DNA of 64,000 bases from Panicum virgatum. Lineage: Eukaryota > Streptophyta > Magnoliopsida > Poales > Poaceae. Below are positions 21,862-33,846 of this stretch, piece after piece. The notes under the pieces are model-generated. The model was not told the origin of the DNA. It did no database searches and saw only the letters and a list, made by a program, of their open reading frames with translations. Made by a program: the position numbers and the translations under genes. The stretch covers positions 47,457,607 through 47,521,606 of the forward strand of contig NC_053150.1 in assembly GCF_016808335.1 (NCBI RefSeq). The letters are read 5' to 3'. Positions within the stretch are counted from its first letter, which is position 1. Each line of letters begins with the position of its first letter.

Positions 21862-24800
21862 ATGGTGAACACCAGGAGCACCGGTTCCGGTTCTGGCCAG
21901 CAGCAGGGTCAGAACAACCAGGGTACTGGGATCCCGATGCCTCCGCCCTTGACTCCGGAGCAGTACTTCCAGCTCCAGATGCAGATGATGGCCACCCTGA
22001 ACAACACCGTTCAGGCTCTTCAGCACGCTCACACTCAGCCTCCGCCTCCTCCACCGCCGCAGCCTCGCGACAGGCGTGCTGAGTTCCTGAGGGGTCACCC
22101 GCCGACGTTTTCTCACACGTCCGACCCTCTTCAGGCTGACGACTGGCTCCGTGCAGTGGAGCGTCAGCTGGACATCGCCCAGTGCGATGACCGTGAGCGT
22201 GTCTTGTACGCAGCAGGACAGCTGCGAGGGGCAGCTTTGGACTGGTGGGAGTCCCACCCAGCTCACGACCGCGAGTCTCTCACCTGGCTCCAGTTCAGGG
22301 AGCGCTTCCGCAGCCACAACGTCCCCGCGGGCGTTATGAAGATGAAGCAGAAGGAGTTCCTTGCACTGAAGCAGGTAATCTTAAGTATAATCATTCAGCG
22401 TTTTCCTTTGAGCTAATGCCCTTGTTCTATCCTTATGAATCTTGAGTTAATCTTCCGATATCCATCTGTCTTTGTGAATTCAGGGGACTATGTCGGTCAC
22501 GGAGTATCGTGATCGCTTTCTTCAGCTGGCTCGCTACGCCCCTGCCGAGGTTGCGGATGACCGCAAGAAGCAGGAGCACTTCATGGAGGGTCTTGAGGAC
22601 TACCTCCAGTACGCGCTGCTCAACCTCCGCTTCGACGACTTCAACCATCTGGTTGACAGTGCGCTCAACACTGAGCGTAAGCACTTGGAGATGGAGGACA
22701 AGAAGAGGAAGGTTGTTCCCGTTGCTTCCGGCAGCAACACTCGTCCTCGACTCCAGCAGCCCCAGCAGTACCAGCCTCAGTACCGGCCTCCTCAGCAGTA
22801 CCAGCAGAGGCCACCGCAGCAGTACCCGTCTCGACAGCAGCAGGCAGGTCAGGGCCCGAGGTTACCGGCACCTCCGGCTCGTGCTGCTCCCCCAGCTCCA
22901 CCGGCACCACAGGCTCCACGTCCGGCAGCTCCTACCGGACAGCAGGCTCAGGGACCTCCTCGCACCTGCTTTCACTGCGGCCAGCCGGGGCACTACGCCA
23001 ACGCTTGCCCCCGGAAGGCGCAGGCGGGACAGCAGGGGCGCCCCGCTCAGCCCAGGGCGCCAGCACAGGGCAGGGTGAACCACGTGACGGCCGAGTCAGC
23101 GGCCGAGGCTCCCAACGTGGTCATTGGTACGTTCATGGTTAATTCATATCCAGCTACAGTGCTTTTTGATACTGGTGCTACGCATTCCTTCATTACTCAG
23201 TCTTTTGTCGAGCATCATGGTATTCATACTAGCACATTAAAGAGGTGCCTGTTAGTATCTTCACCGGGAGGACAGTTGAGGTCTCACACTTACTGCCCGA
23301 GAGTCAGTATTTCTTTGAGGGGAGTAGAGTTCTGTACTGATCTGATGGTGCTAGACACCAAGGGTATTGATGTCATTCTGGGAATGGAGACTCTGGCCAA
23401 ATGGGGAGTTCGTATAGATTGTGCTCAGAGGACAGTCTTGCTATCAGCTTCCAGTGGCCAAGAGGTTGTTATCAGTGCAGTAGAGCCTTCTGGATTTCTT
23501 CATCAGATGGAGGCTAGACCCACGGACGGTATTCGCGTGGTGTCTGAATTCCCGGATGTCTTTCCGGATGATCTGCCAGGTATGCCGCCTGAACGCGCCA
23601 TTGAGTTTTGTATTGATCTCTTGCCTGGCACCGCTCCTATTGCAAAGCGGCCCTACCGTATGGCGCCTATAGAGCATGAAGAAGTTAAGAAGACTATTGA
23701 TGAGTTACTAGCCAAGGGCTATATCCGTCGCAGCTTCTCTCCTTGGGCTTTTCCATTATTGCTGGTAGATAAGAAGGATGGCTCGAAGAGGATGTGTGTG
23801 GATTATCGTGAGCTGAATGCAGTCACTATCAAGAACAAGCATCCACTGCCCCGTATTGAGGATCTCTTCGATTTGCTTCGAGGTGCTCGTATATTCTCGA
23901 AGATTGATCTTCGTTCGGGTTATTTTCAGCTGAGGATCCGTCCTGGGGATATTCCGAAGACGGCATTCACCTGCAAGTACGGGCTATATGAGTATACAGT
24001 CATGTCCTTCGGCTTGACTAATGCCCCGGCTTTCTTCATGCATCTGATGAACATGGTCTTCATGGATTATCTGGATGTCTTCGTGGTGATTTTCATTGAT
24101 GATATTCTGATCTTCTCCAAGACAGAAGAAGAGCATGAGGAGCATCTGAGACTCGTATTGCAGAGATTGAGAGAGCATCAGTTGTATGCCAAGTTCAGCA
24201 AGTGCGAATTCTGGATTGACGAGGTGCCATTCCTCGGTCATGTTATCTCTCAGGGAGGCATTGCTGTTGATCCAAGCAAGGTGAAGGATGTGCTCGAGTG
24301 GGAGACACCGCAGACAGTGAAGGAAGTCAGATCTTTCTTGGGCTTAGCTGGATATTACCGGAGGTTCATCGAGAATTTCTCCAAGATCGCGAAGCCTTTG
24401 ACTTCCTTGCTAGAGAAGAATGTGGCTTTCGTATGGACTGATGAGCGTCAGATGGCCTTTGATGAGTTGAAGAAGAGGTTGACTACGGCACCAGTCCTAA
24501 CTCTGCCAGACCAGACGAAGAGGTTCACGGTATATTGTGATGCTTCGAAGGATGGTCTTGGGTGTGTTCTGATGCAGGAGGGCAGAGTGATTGCTTATGC
24601 TTCACGGCAGTTACGCCGGCATGAGCTGAATTATCCTACTCATGACCTCGAGTTAGCCGCAGTTGTGCATGCTCTGAAGATTTGGAGGCATTACTTGTAT
24701 GGGCAGCGGTGTGATATCTACACTGATCACAAGAGCCTCAAGTATATTTTCACGCAGAATGAGCTGAACATGCGGCAGAGAAGATGGCTAGAGTTGGTCA

Positions 24801-26431
24801 AGGACTATGATCTGGAGATTCACTATCATCCGGGCAAGGCCAATGTTGTAGCAGATGCTTTGAGCAGAAGGAGTTATGTCAACATGGCCGTTGCTTTCCA
24901 GATGCCTCCAGAGTTATGCGAGGAGTTCGAGCAGTTGAGTCTGGGCTTCTTGCATCATACCTCCAGTGCAGCATTTGAGGCAGTACCGACTCTAGAGTCA
25001 GAGATCAGGCAGCATCAGAAAGATGATGAGAAGCTGCAGGAGATTCGTGAGTTGCTCAAGAAGGGCAAGGCTCCTCATTTCAGAGAGGATGATCAGGGTA
25101 CTTTGTGGTACAAGAACCGGATCTGTGTGCCAGATGTGAAGGATCTTCGGAAGTTGATTCTGAGTGAGGCCCATGATACAGCTTACTCTATTCATCCGGG
25201 CAGCACGAAGATGTATTATGATCTGAAGGAACGTTTCTGGTGGTATGGGATGAAGCGTTCAGTGGCAGAGTACGTGGCTATTTGTGACACCTGTCAGCGT
25301 GTCAAAGCTGAGCATCAGAGGCCAGCAGGTCTGTTACAGCCTTTGAAGATTCCAGAGTGGAAGTGGGAAGAAATCACTATGGACTTCATTGTTGGATTGC
25401 CTCGTACTCAGAAAGGGTACAACTCTATTTGGGTAGTAGTGGATCGTCTGACGAAGGTTGCTCACTTCATTCCAGTGAACACTACTTACTCCGGTGCTAG
25501 ACTTGCAGAGTTGTACATCTCTCGGATTGTCTGTTTGCATGGTGTGCCGAAGAAGATCATATCTGACAGAGGGTCTCAGTTCACTTCTCGGTTCTGGGAG
25601 CAGCTTCATGATTCGTTGGATACGAAGCTGCGCTTCAGTACGGCTTATCACCCTCAGACCGATGGGCAGACAGAGAGGACCAACCAGGTGTTGGAGGATA
25701 TGCTGAGAGCTTGTGCTATCCAGTATGGTACTAGTTGGGATAAGTGCCTGTCATTTGCTGAATTCTCATATAACAACAGCTATCAGGCCAGTCTGAAGAA
25801 GTCACCCTTCGAGGCATTGTATGGCAGAAAATGCAGGACTCCTCTCTATTGGGATCAGATTGGTGAAAAGCAGCTCTTCGGCCCTGAGATCATAGATGAT
25901 GCCGAGCAGATGGTTCAGGCTGTGCGAGAAAATCTGAGGATTGCACAGAGCAGGCAGAAGAGCTATGCTGATGGCAAACGGAGAGACCTGACTTTCAGTG
26001 TTGGTGACTATGTATACCTGAAGGTGTCTCCGATGAGAGGAATCCGTAGATTCAATGTCAAAGGGAAGTTAGCACCTCGGTATGTGGGGCCATTCAAGGT
26101 GCTAGAGCGGAAAGGCGAAGTTGCTTATCGCCTGGAGTTACCTCTCAGCCTCTCAGGAGTTCATGATGTCTTCCATATATCTCAGCTGAAGAGATGTTTG
26201 CGAGTACCCGAGGAGCAGGCACCCCTGGATGGAGTAGATGTCCAGGAGGATCTGACTTATACCGAGCATCCGGTGAAGATTCTGGAGACGTCAGAAAGGG
26301 TTACTCGGAACAAGCGCATCAAGATGTGCAGAGTTCAGTGGAGTCACCACAGTGAAGCTGAGGCTACATGGGAGCGAGAAGATGAGTTGAAGAAGACATA
26401 CCCAGATCTCTTTGCTAGCCAGCCCAGCTAA
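21862..26431 (+). CDS. Gag-Pol polyprotein of element C (with probable intron 22375-22483)
   Basis: Joining 21862-22374 to 22484-26431 gives one frame of about 1486 residues. Order (spliced numbering): Gln/Pro-rich N-terminus; retrotransposon Gag capsid (about 70-230, spanning the junction); Pro/Gln-rich linker; CCHC knuckle [14 protein letters not shown] (about 333); aspartic protease LFDTGA (Asp about 400). RT follows with FIDD (Asp 710-711), then RNase H ([11 protein letters not shown], about 855). The integrase has an HHCC zinc finger (from about 1075) and a D-D-35-E core (about 1138, 1199, 1235). The chromodomain is at about 1430-1483 ([16 protein letters not shown]). It makes virus-like particles, copies the element RNA and integrates the cDNA. 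Chromodomain and PBS place it in the Tekay/Del chromoviruses. The ATG at 21862 is the first good start after the leader. Confidence 0.93.
22375..22483 (+). other. Probable spliceosomal intron inside gag of element C
   Basis: 109 bp, starting GTAATC after CAG and ending TGAATTCAG before GGG. It is AT-rich inside GC-rich coding sequence, has an in-frame stop soon after the donor, a CTAAT-type branch candidate and a T/C-rich stretch near the acceptor. Removing it joins LALKQ to [10 protein letters not shown], the continuous text expected for this conserved capsid block, with no change of frame. Unspliced RNA would give only about 184 residues. Confidence 0.82.
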
Positions 26432-26454
26432 AATCTCGGGGACGAGATTTCTTT

Positions 26455-26468
26455 AAGGGGGTAGGGTA
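26455..26468 (+). other. Polypurine tract of element C
   Basis: AAGGGGGTAGGGTA directly before the 3' LTR, expected as the plus-strand primer. It follows the CTCGGGGACGAG inverted repeat (26435-26446) shortly after the pol stop. Confidence 0.75.
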
Positions 26469-29400
26469 TGTAACACCCTAATTTTAAATTTCAGTATTTA
26501 TTAATAAATTAATTGGCTTTAGTAAATTTTCTAAGGTTTATTGTGTTTAGTTGGCATTTAATCTAATTTTTTGTTCCTAATTAATTAAAATTTTACCATA
26601 GGTTTAAATTTTGTGTTGCATTCATGCTGGTGCATAGCTTTTAATTGATTGAGCGTGGTTGAATTCAAATTTGTATTTGAATTCAAACCTTGTTTGAATT
26701 AGAAATAGAAGAGAAATAGAAAGGAAAATAGAAAGAAAACCCAAACCCAAACCCAGCCCAAAACCCAGTCTCTCCCCTGTGGCCCAAACACCCCGCTCGG
26801 CCCAGTTCGCTCCGCTGGCCCAGCCGGCCTCCCCGCGGGCCCAACGCGCGCGCCAGTTCTCAGCCCGCTTTGCCCCCCCTCTCCCCGGCCCATCCCCGCG
26901 CCTGGCCCCAGCCAGCGCCCACCCGCGCCTCGCCTCTCCCTCGCTGCAGCCCGGGCCCGCCTGTCGGTCCTTCCCCTTCCTCCCGCAACCGCCGCTCGCG
27001 CAGCTCGCCCCGCCCGAAATCTCCGCCGGGATCACGCTGGGCACGCACGCCCAGGATCCCCGGCCTGCCTCCTTTAAACCGCCCCCAATCGTCTGCGCCC
27101 ACACCTCGCCTCGCAATCGCCGCCCCTAAACCTAGCTGCCGCCGCACCGCCCCACTCCGCCGTGCCGCGGCTCTGCGCCACCGCGGCTACGCCGCTCCGC
27201 CACACCGGAGCCCCGGCCGAGGAGCGCTCCGGCTCCGCCTCGACCACTGGAGCGTCTCCGGGCCCGCTACACCCCACCACGACCCCCGCTTCGACCACGC
27301 CGCCGAGCTTCGTCCGAGCGCCGCCCGGACCTCGACGCCGGCCGCCCTGCGCCGCGCAATCAGCCTCCCCGCGCCCTCGGTGAGCCACGCCTCGGTCCGT
27401 TCTATCTTTTGGCACTAGTTTTTTGTGGATCCGAAGCCCCAGCACCCCCAGAACCCCGTTCGCCGGCGATGCTCCGCCGTGCACACCCGCCACCGCCGCC
27501 ACACACGCCGTTTCGAACCCCAATCCACTGCTCTGAGCGCATATGTGCATTGCGCGTGCCACGGGCTTGCCCCACGACCAAAGCCGGCCCGAAGTGACCC
27601 CTGGAGCGCCGCCTAGACCTTCTCCGGCGAGTTCCCCTGCGCGCCGCCGCGGGATTCCCCGCCGGCGTTGACCCGCCGCCGCCCCCACGCGCCCAAATCC
27701 TCCCAGCCGCCCGATCCCAGAAGCACGGCCCAGATTAGAACGGAGCCGCAGTAGATCTCGGCCGCCGGATCCAGATCCAAGCGCCCAGATCTGTAGATAA
27801 CGGTTCGGCTCGCTCTTTTGCTAAAGAACCCCTGAAGTTTTCTGCAATCAACCCGCAGTCCTGAGTTATTCAAAAATAATTGCAGTTTGACCCATGTTTT
27901 TACTCGGACCCCCCTGACCTTTTTAGTTTTAGCACCCGCAGTCCAGTTAAGGTTGTTTTGCGCGTTAGCCCCTGGATCTTTTCAGTATTTATGTTTAGGC
28001 CCTCGGTTTTAGCAGAAAAGCCCCTGAAACTCCAGTTTTCTTACAAATAAGCCCCTGAACCTTGTTTTTAGCCTAGATTACGCGTTTTAGCTCCGATTTT
28101 AGCGTTCTTTATATCCACGCGATCGTTGTAACGTGTAGAATAGTTCTAGAATAGTTTTGTGCGCTGTTTTCATGTATTGTTGTACTGTTTCTTAGTTTTT
28201 GTTAATGTTTGCCTGTATGCTTATTTTCGTGCGTTGTTTTGGCCATGTGTTCGTGAGTAGACGTTGATCCCTCTGAGGAGCCCCAGTACCAGTACCCGGA
28301 GCAGCCGTCTTCGGATCAGTTTGAGCAGCAGCAGGAGCAGTACGAGGAAGGCAAGTATAACATGAACAACCTATCACTTTAAATACAATTTCATACTGCA
28401 TTTTAATATTGTATGCCTTTAAGGATTTCCTAGCCACTTTATATCCTTTATATATACCTTTGGGTTGCATTTTGGTTAGTTGTGCTAGGTTGCTGCGCTA
28501 TAACACACTCTGGTCCTTTTTAATTAATTTGATTAATGTTTTACTTTAACTTAATTCTGAGAGTGGCACTCTGTGTAGCTTGAGTGGCTCACTTCTCGTT
28601 AAAAGATGTTTTTTTTTTAGAAACATGGTTTAGGGGGCCAGCACGGTGCTTACTGCCTGGTTGGCCACTCTCCATAAGGACCGGTTCATAGAGCGACAAC
28701 CTGGGACAACAGCGCTACCACAAGGCTAGAATGGGATAGACTTGGCGTAATAATTAGATCTTTTTGGTTTGGGAGTAACTTACCTGCGGGGCAAGAGTAG
28801 TAAGCTTCAATGGTCCCTGCTCCTCCGGCTTGGTCTGTGCTTGGATTGCGCTCCTGTGCTTGTACCCCCGGAGGTGGGCCCCATCGTCGCCGACCTATCT
28901 CTCGCGGTTACGCCTTACCAACGAGATTCTTTTTAAAGGCCTCGTAGTGAGTCGCTGGCCATCTCACCTAAGGAAGTGTGATGAACAACTGGCGTAGCTC
29001 ACGACTTGTGGGTAAAGATGTGCAACCTCTGCAGAGTGTAAAACTGGTATACTAGCCGTGCTCACGGTTATGAGCGGCCCAGATCCTCCTTTTGATTAGT
29101 GAAGTTATCTCCTTCCGACGAGGGAGGTGCTTCTCGGGGTTTACCTTGGTGGCTTGGTCTTGGTTTGGTTCTCAGTAGTATCATGTTTAAACTTGATTAA
29201 TTACTATGTAACTGGGTTAATGGTAATTCATCAACTAGTAGTAAATAGCTTAAATAAAATCTTGCCAACACTTAAAAGCTAATGCAGTCGAGTTAGCCAG
29301 CCTAGAGCCTCATAGTTTGTGTTATACTTGTTGAGTACAAGTTGTGTACTCACCCTTGCCTCTTCTCTACTTTTTCCTCTTGGCTACGCTACTGCTGCTC

Positions 29401-29717
29401 AGTTCCTGCCGACTCGAGGGAGTTCGTCCAGCGCTACCAGGACTACGAGGACTTCTAGGTGCTTCGTCTCCCAGTCGACGTCCCTGTGGCGCCCTGCTTC
29501 AGCTTCGGAGAGCTTTTACCCTATTTTGTACTTCGCTTCCGCTGTATCAGACATTTTTGTCATTATTGTAATAAATAACATTCGTATTCGCTTTATTATA
29601 TCTTTTTACGTGATATGTGCTATGATATACTGTTCATTCTGTTGTATATACGTGTGACTTGATCCTGGCACGTATATGATTGCTCGGTTTATGTTCTTTT
29701 ATAAACCGGGTGTTACA
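26469..29717 (+). repeat. 3' LTR of element C
   Basis: 3249 bp. Apparently identical to the 5' LTR except for one base missing near 28317 and one transition near 28408. Followed by GTTGA, where the LTR of B resumes. Confidence 0.95.
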
Positions 29718-31277
29718 GTTGAAACCCACCGGCGAGCAGCGACAGGCAACACGAAGAGCCGGGAGGTTGCCGGGGCGCTGGCAGGCACTGCTCCCTCGTC
29801 GACGGCCCGCAATTCCGTCACGCGCCCGGAGATTCCGTAGAAAGTCAGGCGTGCCACCTGACCTATACCCGATCAGGAAGGTGCGAACGTGTTTATAACG
29901 ATCTGCCTGCATACACAAACACGTGGAAACATAAGTCCGAGCCATGGTCGGCTCCCCGGGATGACTCTTGCATCGGCTTTAAAGAGCCGATCGAGTCCCG
30001 GTGTCAGATTGGATCTGTTTGCATCCGGATATTGATAAATAAAGCAAATAACTGTAAGCTGCTTCAATTAAATCTAATTAATCTAATCCACGACGGTAAA
30101 AGCTTCACTGTTAGATCGGAACATCCTACACGTGACTGGGCCTAATGAACATAACAGATAACTAAACCATAACCAAAACAGAGGCCTAAGAACTAGCAAG
30201 AGCCAATTCCCGGATCAATTCCATGTTAAGACTAGAGCAAAGCATCTAATACACCACCGGATCATCCAACCCGTTTGCAAGGCCTAATCTAACAGATATT
30301 ACGCTAACTCTTAAGAATAAGAGCAAACCATAACAGATCAGATCTATTAAAGATAAAAGAAGCAGGGTGTTGTCTTTACACAGCTAACTCTATGCAACGA
30401 GAGCTAGTATAAGATGATAACAAGATCGCGTAAAGACAGCATGATATTCGTAGATGATAAGCAACAAAGCACAACAGATCTACTAAAAGCCATGCTACGA
30501 ACATCAGGATAACTAGCATTACTCGCCATCAAAAATGCTTCAGTACGAGTAATACCAAGGTAAAAGCAAGAACAACACTGCCCTGATCACAAGAAGCGAT
30601 CAGGGCAGCATGACGCTTACTTGGATGAAACCCTAGGATTAGGGGTGGTGATGCGCCGAGAGTTGTTGTTTGTGAGACGTAATGACGTTCTTCTCCTTAC
30701 AAATGTCATAGGGTACATATTTATAGTCCGTAGACTTCTTGCCGTGCAAGGCAACCTCTAAACTCTTTCCTAAACGAAGACTAGAGATAGATTACAACTC
30801 AATAAAGACTCGAAGATTAGATAACATGATCTGGACTCTTCCCTCCACCGGTCCAGATCTTCATGAAGCCTCCAAATATCAGCCGAAACATGTCGTATAA
30901 TTGTGGCAGATTCTGGTCATCCTATTGTTTCGGCAGTTCCCATCAACTCCGAGCGAATCTGGACGTGATTCTAGTTGTATTGGAAAGCTTATCTCCTTAG
31001 CTTTCCATGCATATCTAGAACGTCCAAAATGGAGTCCATATGTGGCCTGGGCATTCATTTTTGTGCGGCCTCTTCCTGCAGTCCGAACCAGCCTCGCGAA
31101 TAGACTGGGCTTCAACATGGATTAGACTCGTGACCCCATCTCAGCTTGACCCTTGAGTGCCCAATTATCATTGTATTTGGCCAAACTTATAATATAAGCC
31201 TAGCTAAGTGGACTCCTTTGCTGTGGGCTTCTTCTGACATTTGGCCTACCAATCCTGGTCAAATTCTGGCGATAACA

Positions 31278-33846
31278 CATGCCCCCAAGTTTGGCCAAAT
31301 ATGACAGAATCTTCTAAGCGCCAGCCGTAAACCAAATAAAAACATCATCTCCTCAAATTGTCTTCTCATGCCACTGATGGTCTTGCCCCCCGAGCCGATA
31401 GATCGGCTATTAGCCAACTGACTTTGTGACCGATTGCTTGAACCGGCCTCACGCCTTCCTCGACCAATCTCAATGTTGTTGCAGACCGGTCCTAGTTTTC
31501 ATATTCCATGGATAGCACTGACTTATGTGATCATCCTCGTGCTTCATCAGCTCAGCATCAACACATACGACCTCTCCTGCAAAACAATCACTTGCCGAAC
31601 CAACGCTACAAAGATCATTGTGAATCGGCTAAAAGCTAATGAATCATATTCGGTTAGCCAAACAATCCACATAAACCAAACCATCATCATTGATAAAAAT
31701 TTCTTCCCCCCACAAAAATATGCTATGTCATGCAAAGTGTGAGTGTGAGCTTCCAGGTATGTCTCAAAGCATTTACAAGTGCTAGCATGTATATACAGTG
31801 AGGGTATAGCATAAAGACACCGCATAGAAAAGCTCAAAAGAATATATCTATATTAGAACATGAGCAAGCAATTTTTAGGATTTTCAAAAAAATAAAAAGC
31901 ATCACCACTTAGCCCAACCAACTAGTACATTAAAGCATGACAAGCAAAAACCAGCAAGTACCTACACTAGTGAGCTCTCTCCGATACAAGGATCTGTTAA
32001 CAAGCTTGGTTACTCATGCCCTCAGGTCTTGCAGGTTAAAACATATTGCATTTGAAACTCAAACAAGCCTTTTGTTCTGTGCCAGGGGTTATTTGCTTAT
32101 CAGGCCACTTCTTACCAACCAATGCTAAGCCTAGTTCCGTTGAACCATCAGAAGCTTAAAGCAAGGTTTTGGTCATTCACAGCCTAGTCCAAGTTCATGC
32201 TAAAGTGCAATAGCAAGCAGTCCCGAACTAGATCAGTGAGACAAAACAAACCCACCTGGATCTTTTCATTATAGCACAGCTTGGACATCATTCAGATTTT
32301 AATGTAATTTAGCACAAGATTATCATATAAGCATTGAGACTCGAGCTGCATAAATGATTCCAAGAAAAGGATATAGCTACTAGGCATGTACAAGATAGTA
32401 AAAAGCATAGTCAGCCTACACACACTAGTAGCCAAGTAAAGCGGTGACCATATTTCAGATTTTCAAAAGAATAAAAGCCATGCTCGGTATCAGATATTCA
32501 ACATATTCGTATGAGCCTAACCACACATGGTCACCAGCATCCACACCTCAAAATATATACACGAAACACAAGTAGAAGCTACTAAGCATACAAGGAAGCT
32601 AGTGCAAGTGATAAACGCATATACTGTATGATGATGCAATGGTGAGTTTGAATATTACCAATCAAATTGGCTGTTAACGAGCCGATGGTTAAAATCCCGC
32701 CTGGTCCGTACTTGCCATAATGCATCCTCATCACAACTATCGGCTGTTAGAAAGCCGAACATCTGTAGCCTAAAGTCCAATCAGCACATCGCAATCGTAG
32801 AGAGCTCTTCAAATGCTTTGTCGACGTGGATGAAGTAATCGATGTTGATCGCATCAAAAGAGCACAGAAGCTGGCCAGCTGATGTGACGAATGCCCTGAC
32901 CCTCTATCCGCGGGGGTCGGGCGAGACGGACCCCGTCCGCAGGGGTCGGGCGAGGCGGACCTGTCCGTAGGCGACAAATGCCCTGACCGTAAGTGCTGAA
33001 TCCGCCGATGTCGATGGTGTCGCAGGAACGGGAATAGCCGATGACGATGACGATGCAGAAGTACTGTTGGCCGGATCGATCGGCTAATGTATCAGACACT
33101 CCCACGCCCACATGGGAGCAGAAGTAGCCGATGTCGATGGTCGGAACGGCGAAGGAGCGGAAGTAGCCGATGGCGAAAAAGCTGTAGGAGCACCGGCGGT
33201 AGTTCTTCATCCGGACGAAAATTTTTTGTATGGGTCTCCATATTTCATCACCAAATCTCCGCTTATGCCCCCCCAGCCGGATCCTTCATGTATTGGAGGA
33301 GATCGGCTCTCCAATCGGCCGTGCCCAATTCACTATGAACCAAAGAATTCAGACGTTTTGCCGCCGATTGCTGGAATCAGCTGTGTTTGGGGCTGATCTG
33401 CCCATCGGCCCGGACTCAGATGTTAGCCATGCAGCTAATTTGTTCTGCTACTATTTCTTTTGACTTTCTTTTTCTAAAGGCGATGCTGGTGCACCGGATT
33501 TTATGGGCCCCGATGGCATCGCATCGGCTGGGGCTGATCGCTTAGATCGGCCACTACAGGGCATGATCCTGTAGAATTCATGAAGCCTACGGGACATCAT
33601 GTCGTGTCGCGTCTTTAGCTCCTATAGCTGAATCAATCTACGGCTTGTGCTTCCAGACCAAACTGCGCCTTGATCGTAGGTTTGGTATTTCTGAGATCTC
33701 GTTGAACCTTTCCAGCAGCTGAAGGTAGTCCCCTTCGGCTTGTTTGAGACTGCGCAGGCGTTGGACCCTGCGCTTCTACGACCTCGACAGTCCTCCTAGG
33801 CACCACCTTGGCAGGTGACATTCATCACGATGCTGCCAGAATGTGG
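31278..33846 (-). other. Non-coding internal region of element B in place of pol
   Basis: A polypurine tract for B (CTTGGGGGCATG on the minus strand, about 31278-31290) abuts the 3' LTR. The rest has no RT, RNase H or integrase motif in any frame. It is rich in AGCCGAT/ATCGGCT heptamers, especially 31390-31440 and 32660-33560. A tandem repeat of about 28 bp occurs at 32909-32965. One 62-codon minus-strand frame at 33633-33821 starts MSPAKVVPRRTVEVVEAQG; I do not recognise it. Confidence 0.7.

Larger units (their letters stand above)
18041..29717 (+). mobile_element. Element C: intact Tekay/Del-like chromodomain Gypsy retrotransposon
   Basis: 11,677 bp. LTRs at 18041-21290 and 26469-29717 both run TGTAACACCC to GGGTGTTACA. 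The target duplication GTTGA is exact at 18036-18040 and 29718-29722. Met-tRNA primer site, gag, protease, RT, RNase H, integrase and chromodomain occur in Gypsy order and a polypurine tract precedes the 3' LTR. I see only two LTR differences (a 1-bp indel near 19888/28317 and a C/T near 19980/28408), so insertion was very recent. No lesion is visible in the coding region apart from a probable intron in gag. This is the only element here that looks autonomous. Confidence 0.95.
18028..31277 (-). repeat. 3' LTR of element B, split by element C
   Basis: Pieces are 18028-18040 and 29723-31277; 29718-29722 is the GTTGA duplication made by C. The joined length is close to that of the 5' LTR. By eye I count about 34 substitutions (mostly transitions) and one small indel against 37031-38605. 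A TATAAATA box (minus strand) is at 30718-30725. Confidence 0.9.

Noticed and set aside
29634..29945. 103-codon minus-strand frame repeated within 36472-37266
   Set aside because: It is LTR sequence of element B present in both LTRs; in the 5' LTR it runs by chance into the gag frame, whose real start is at 36978.
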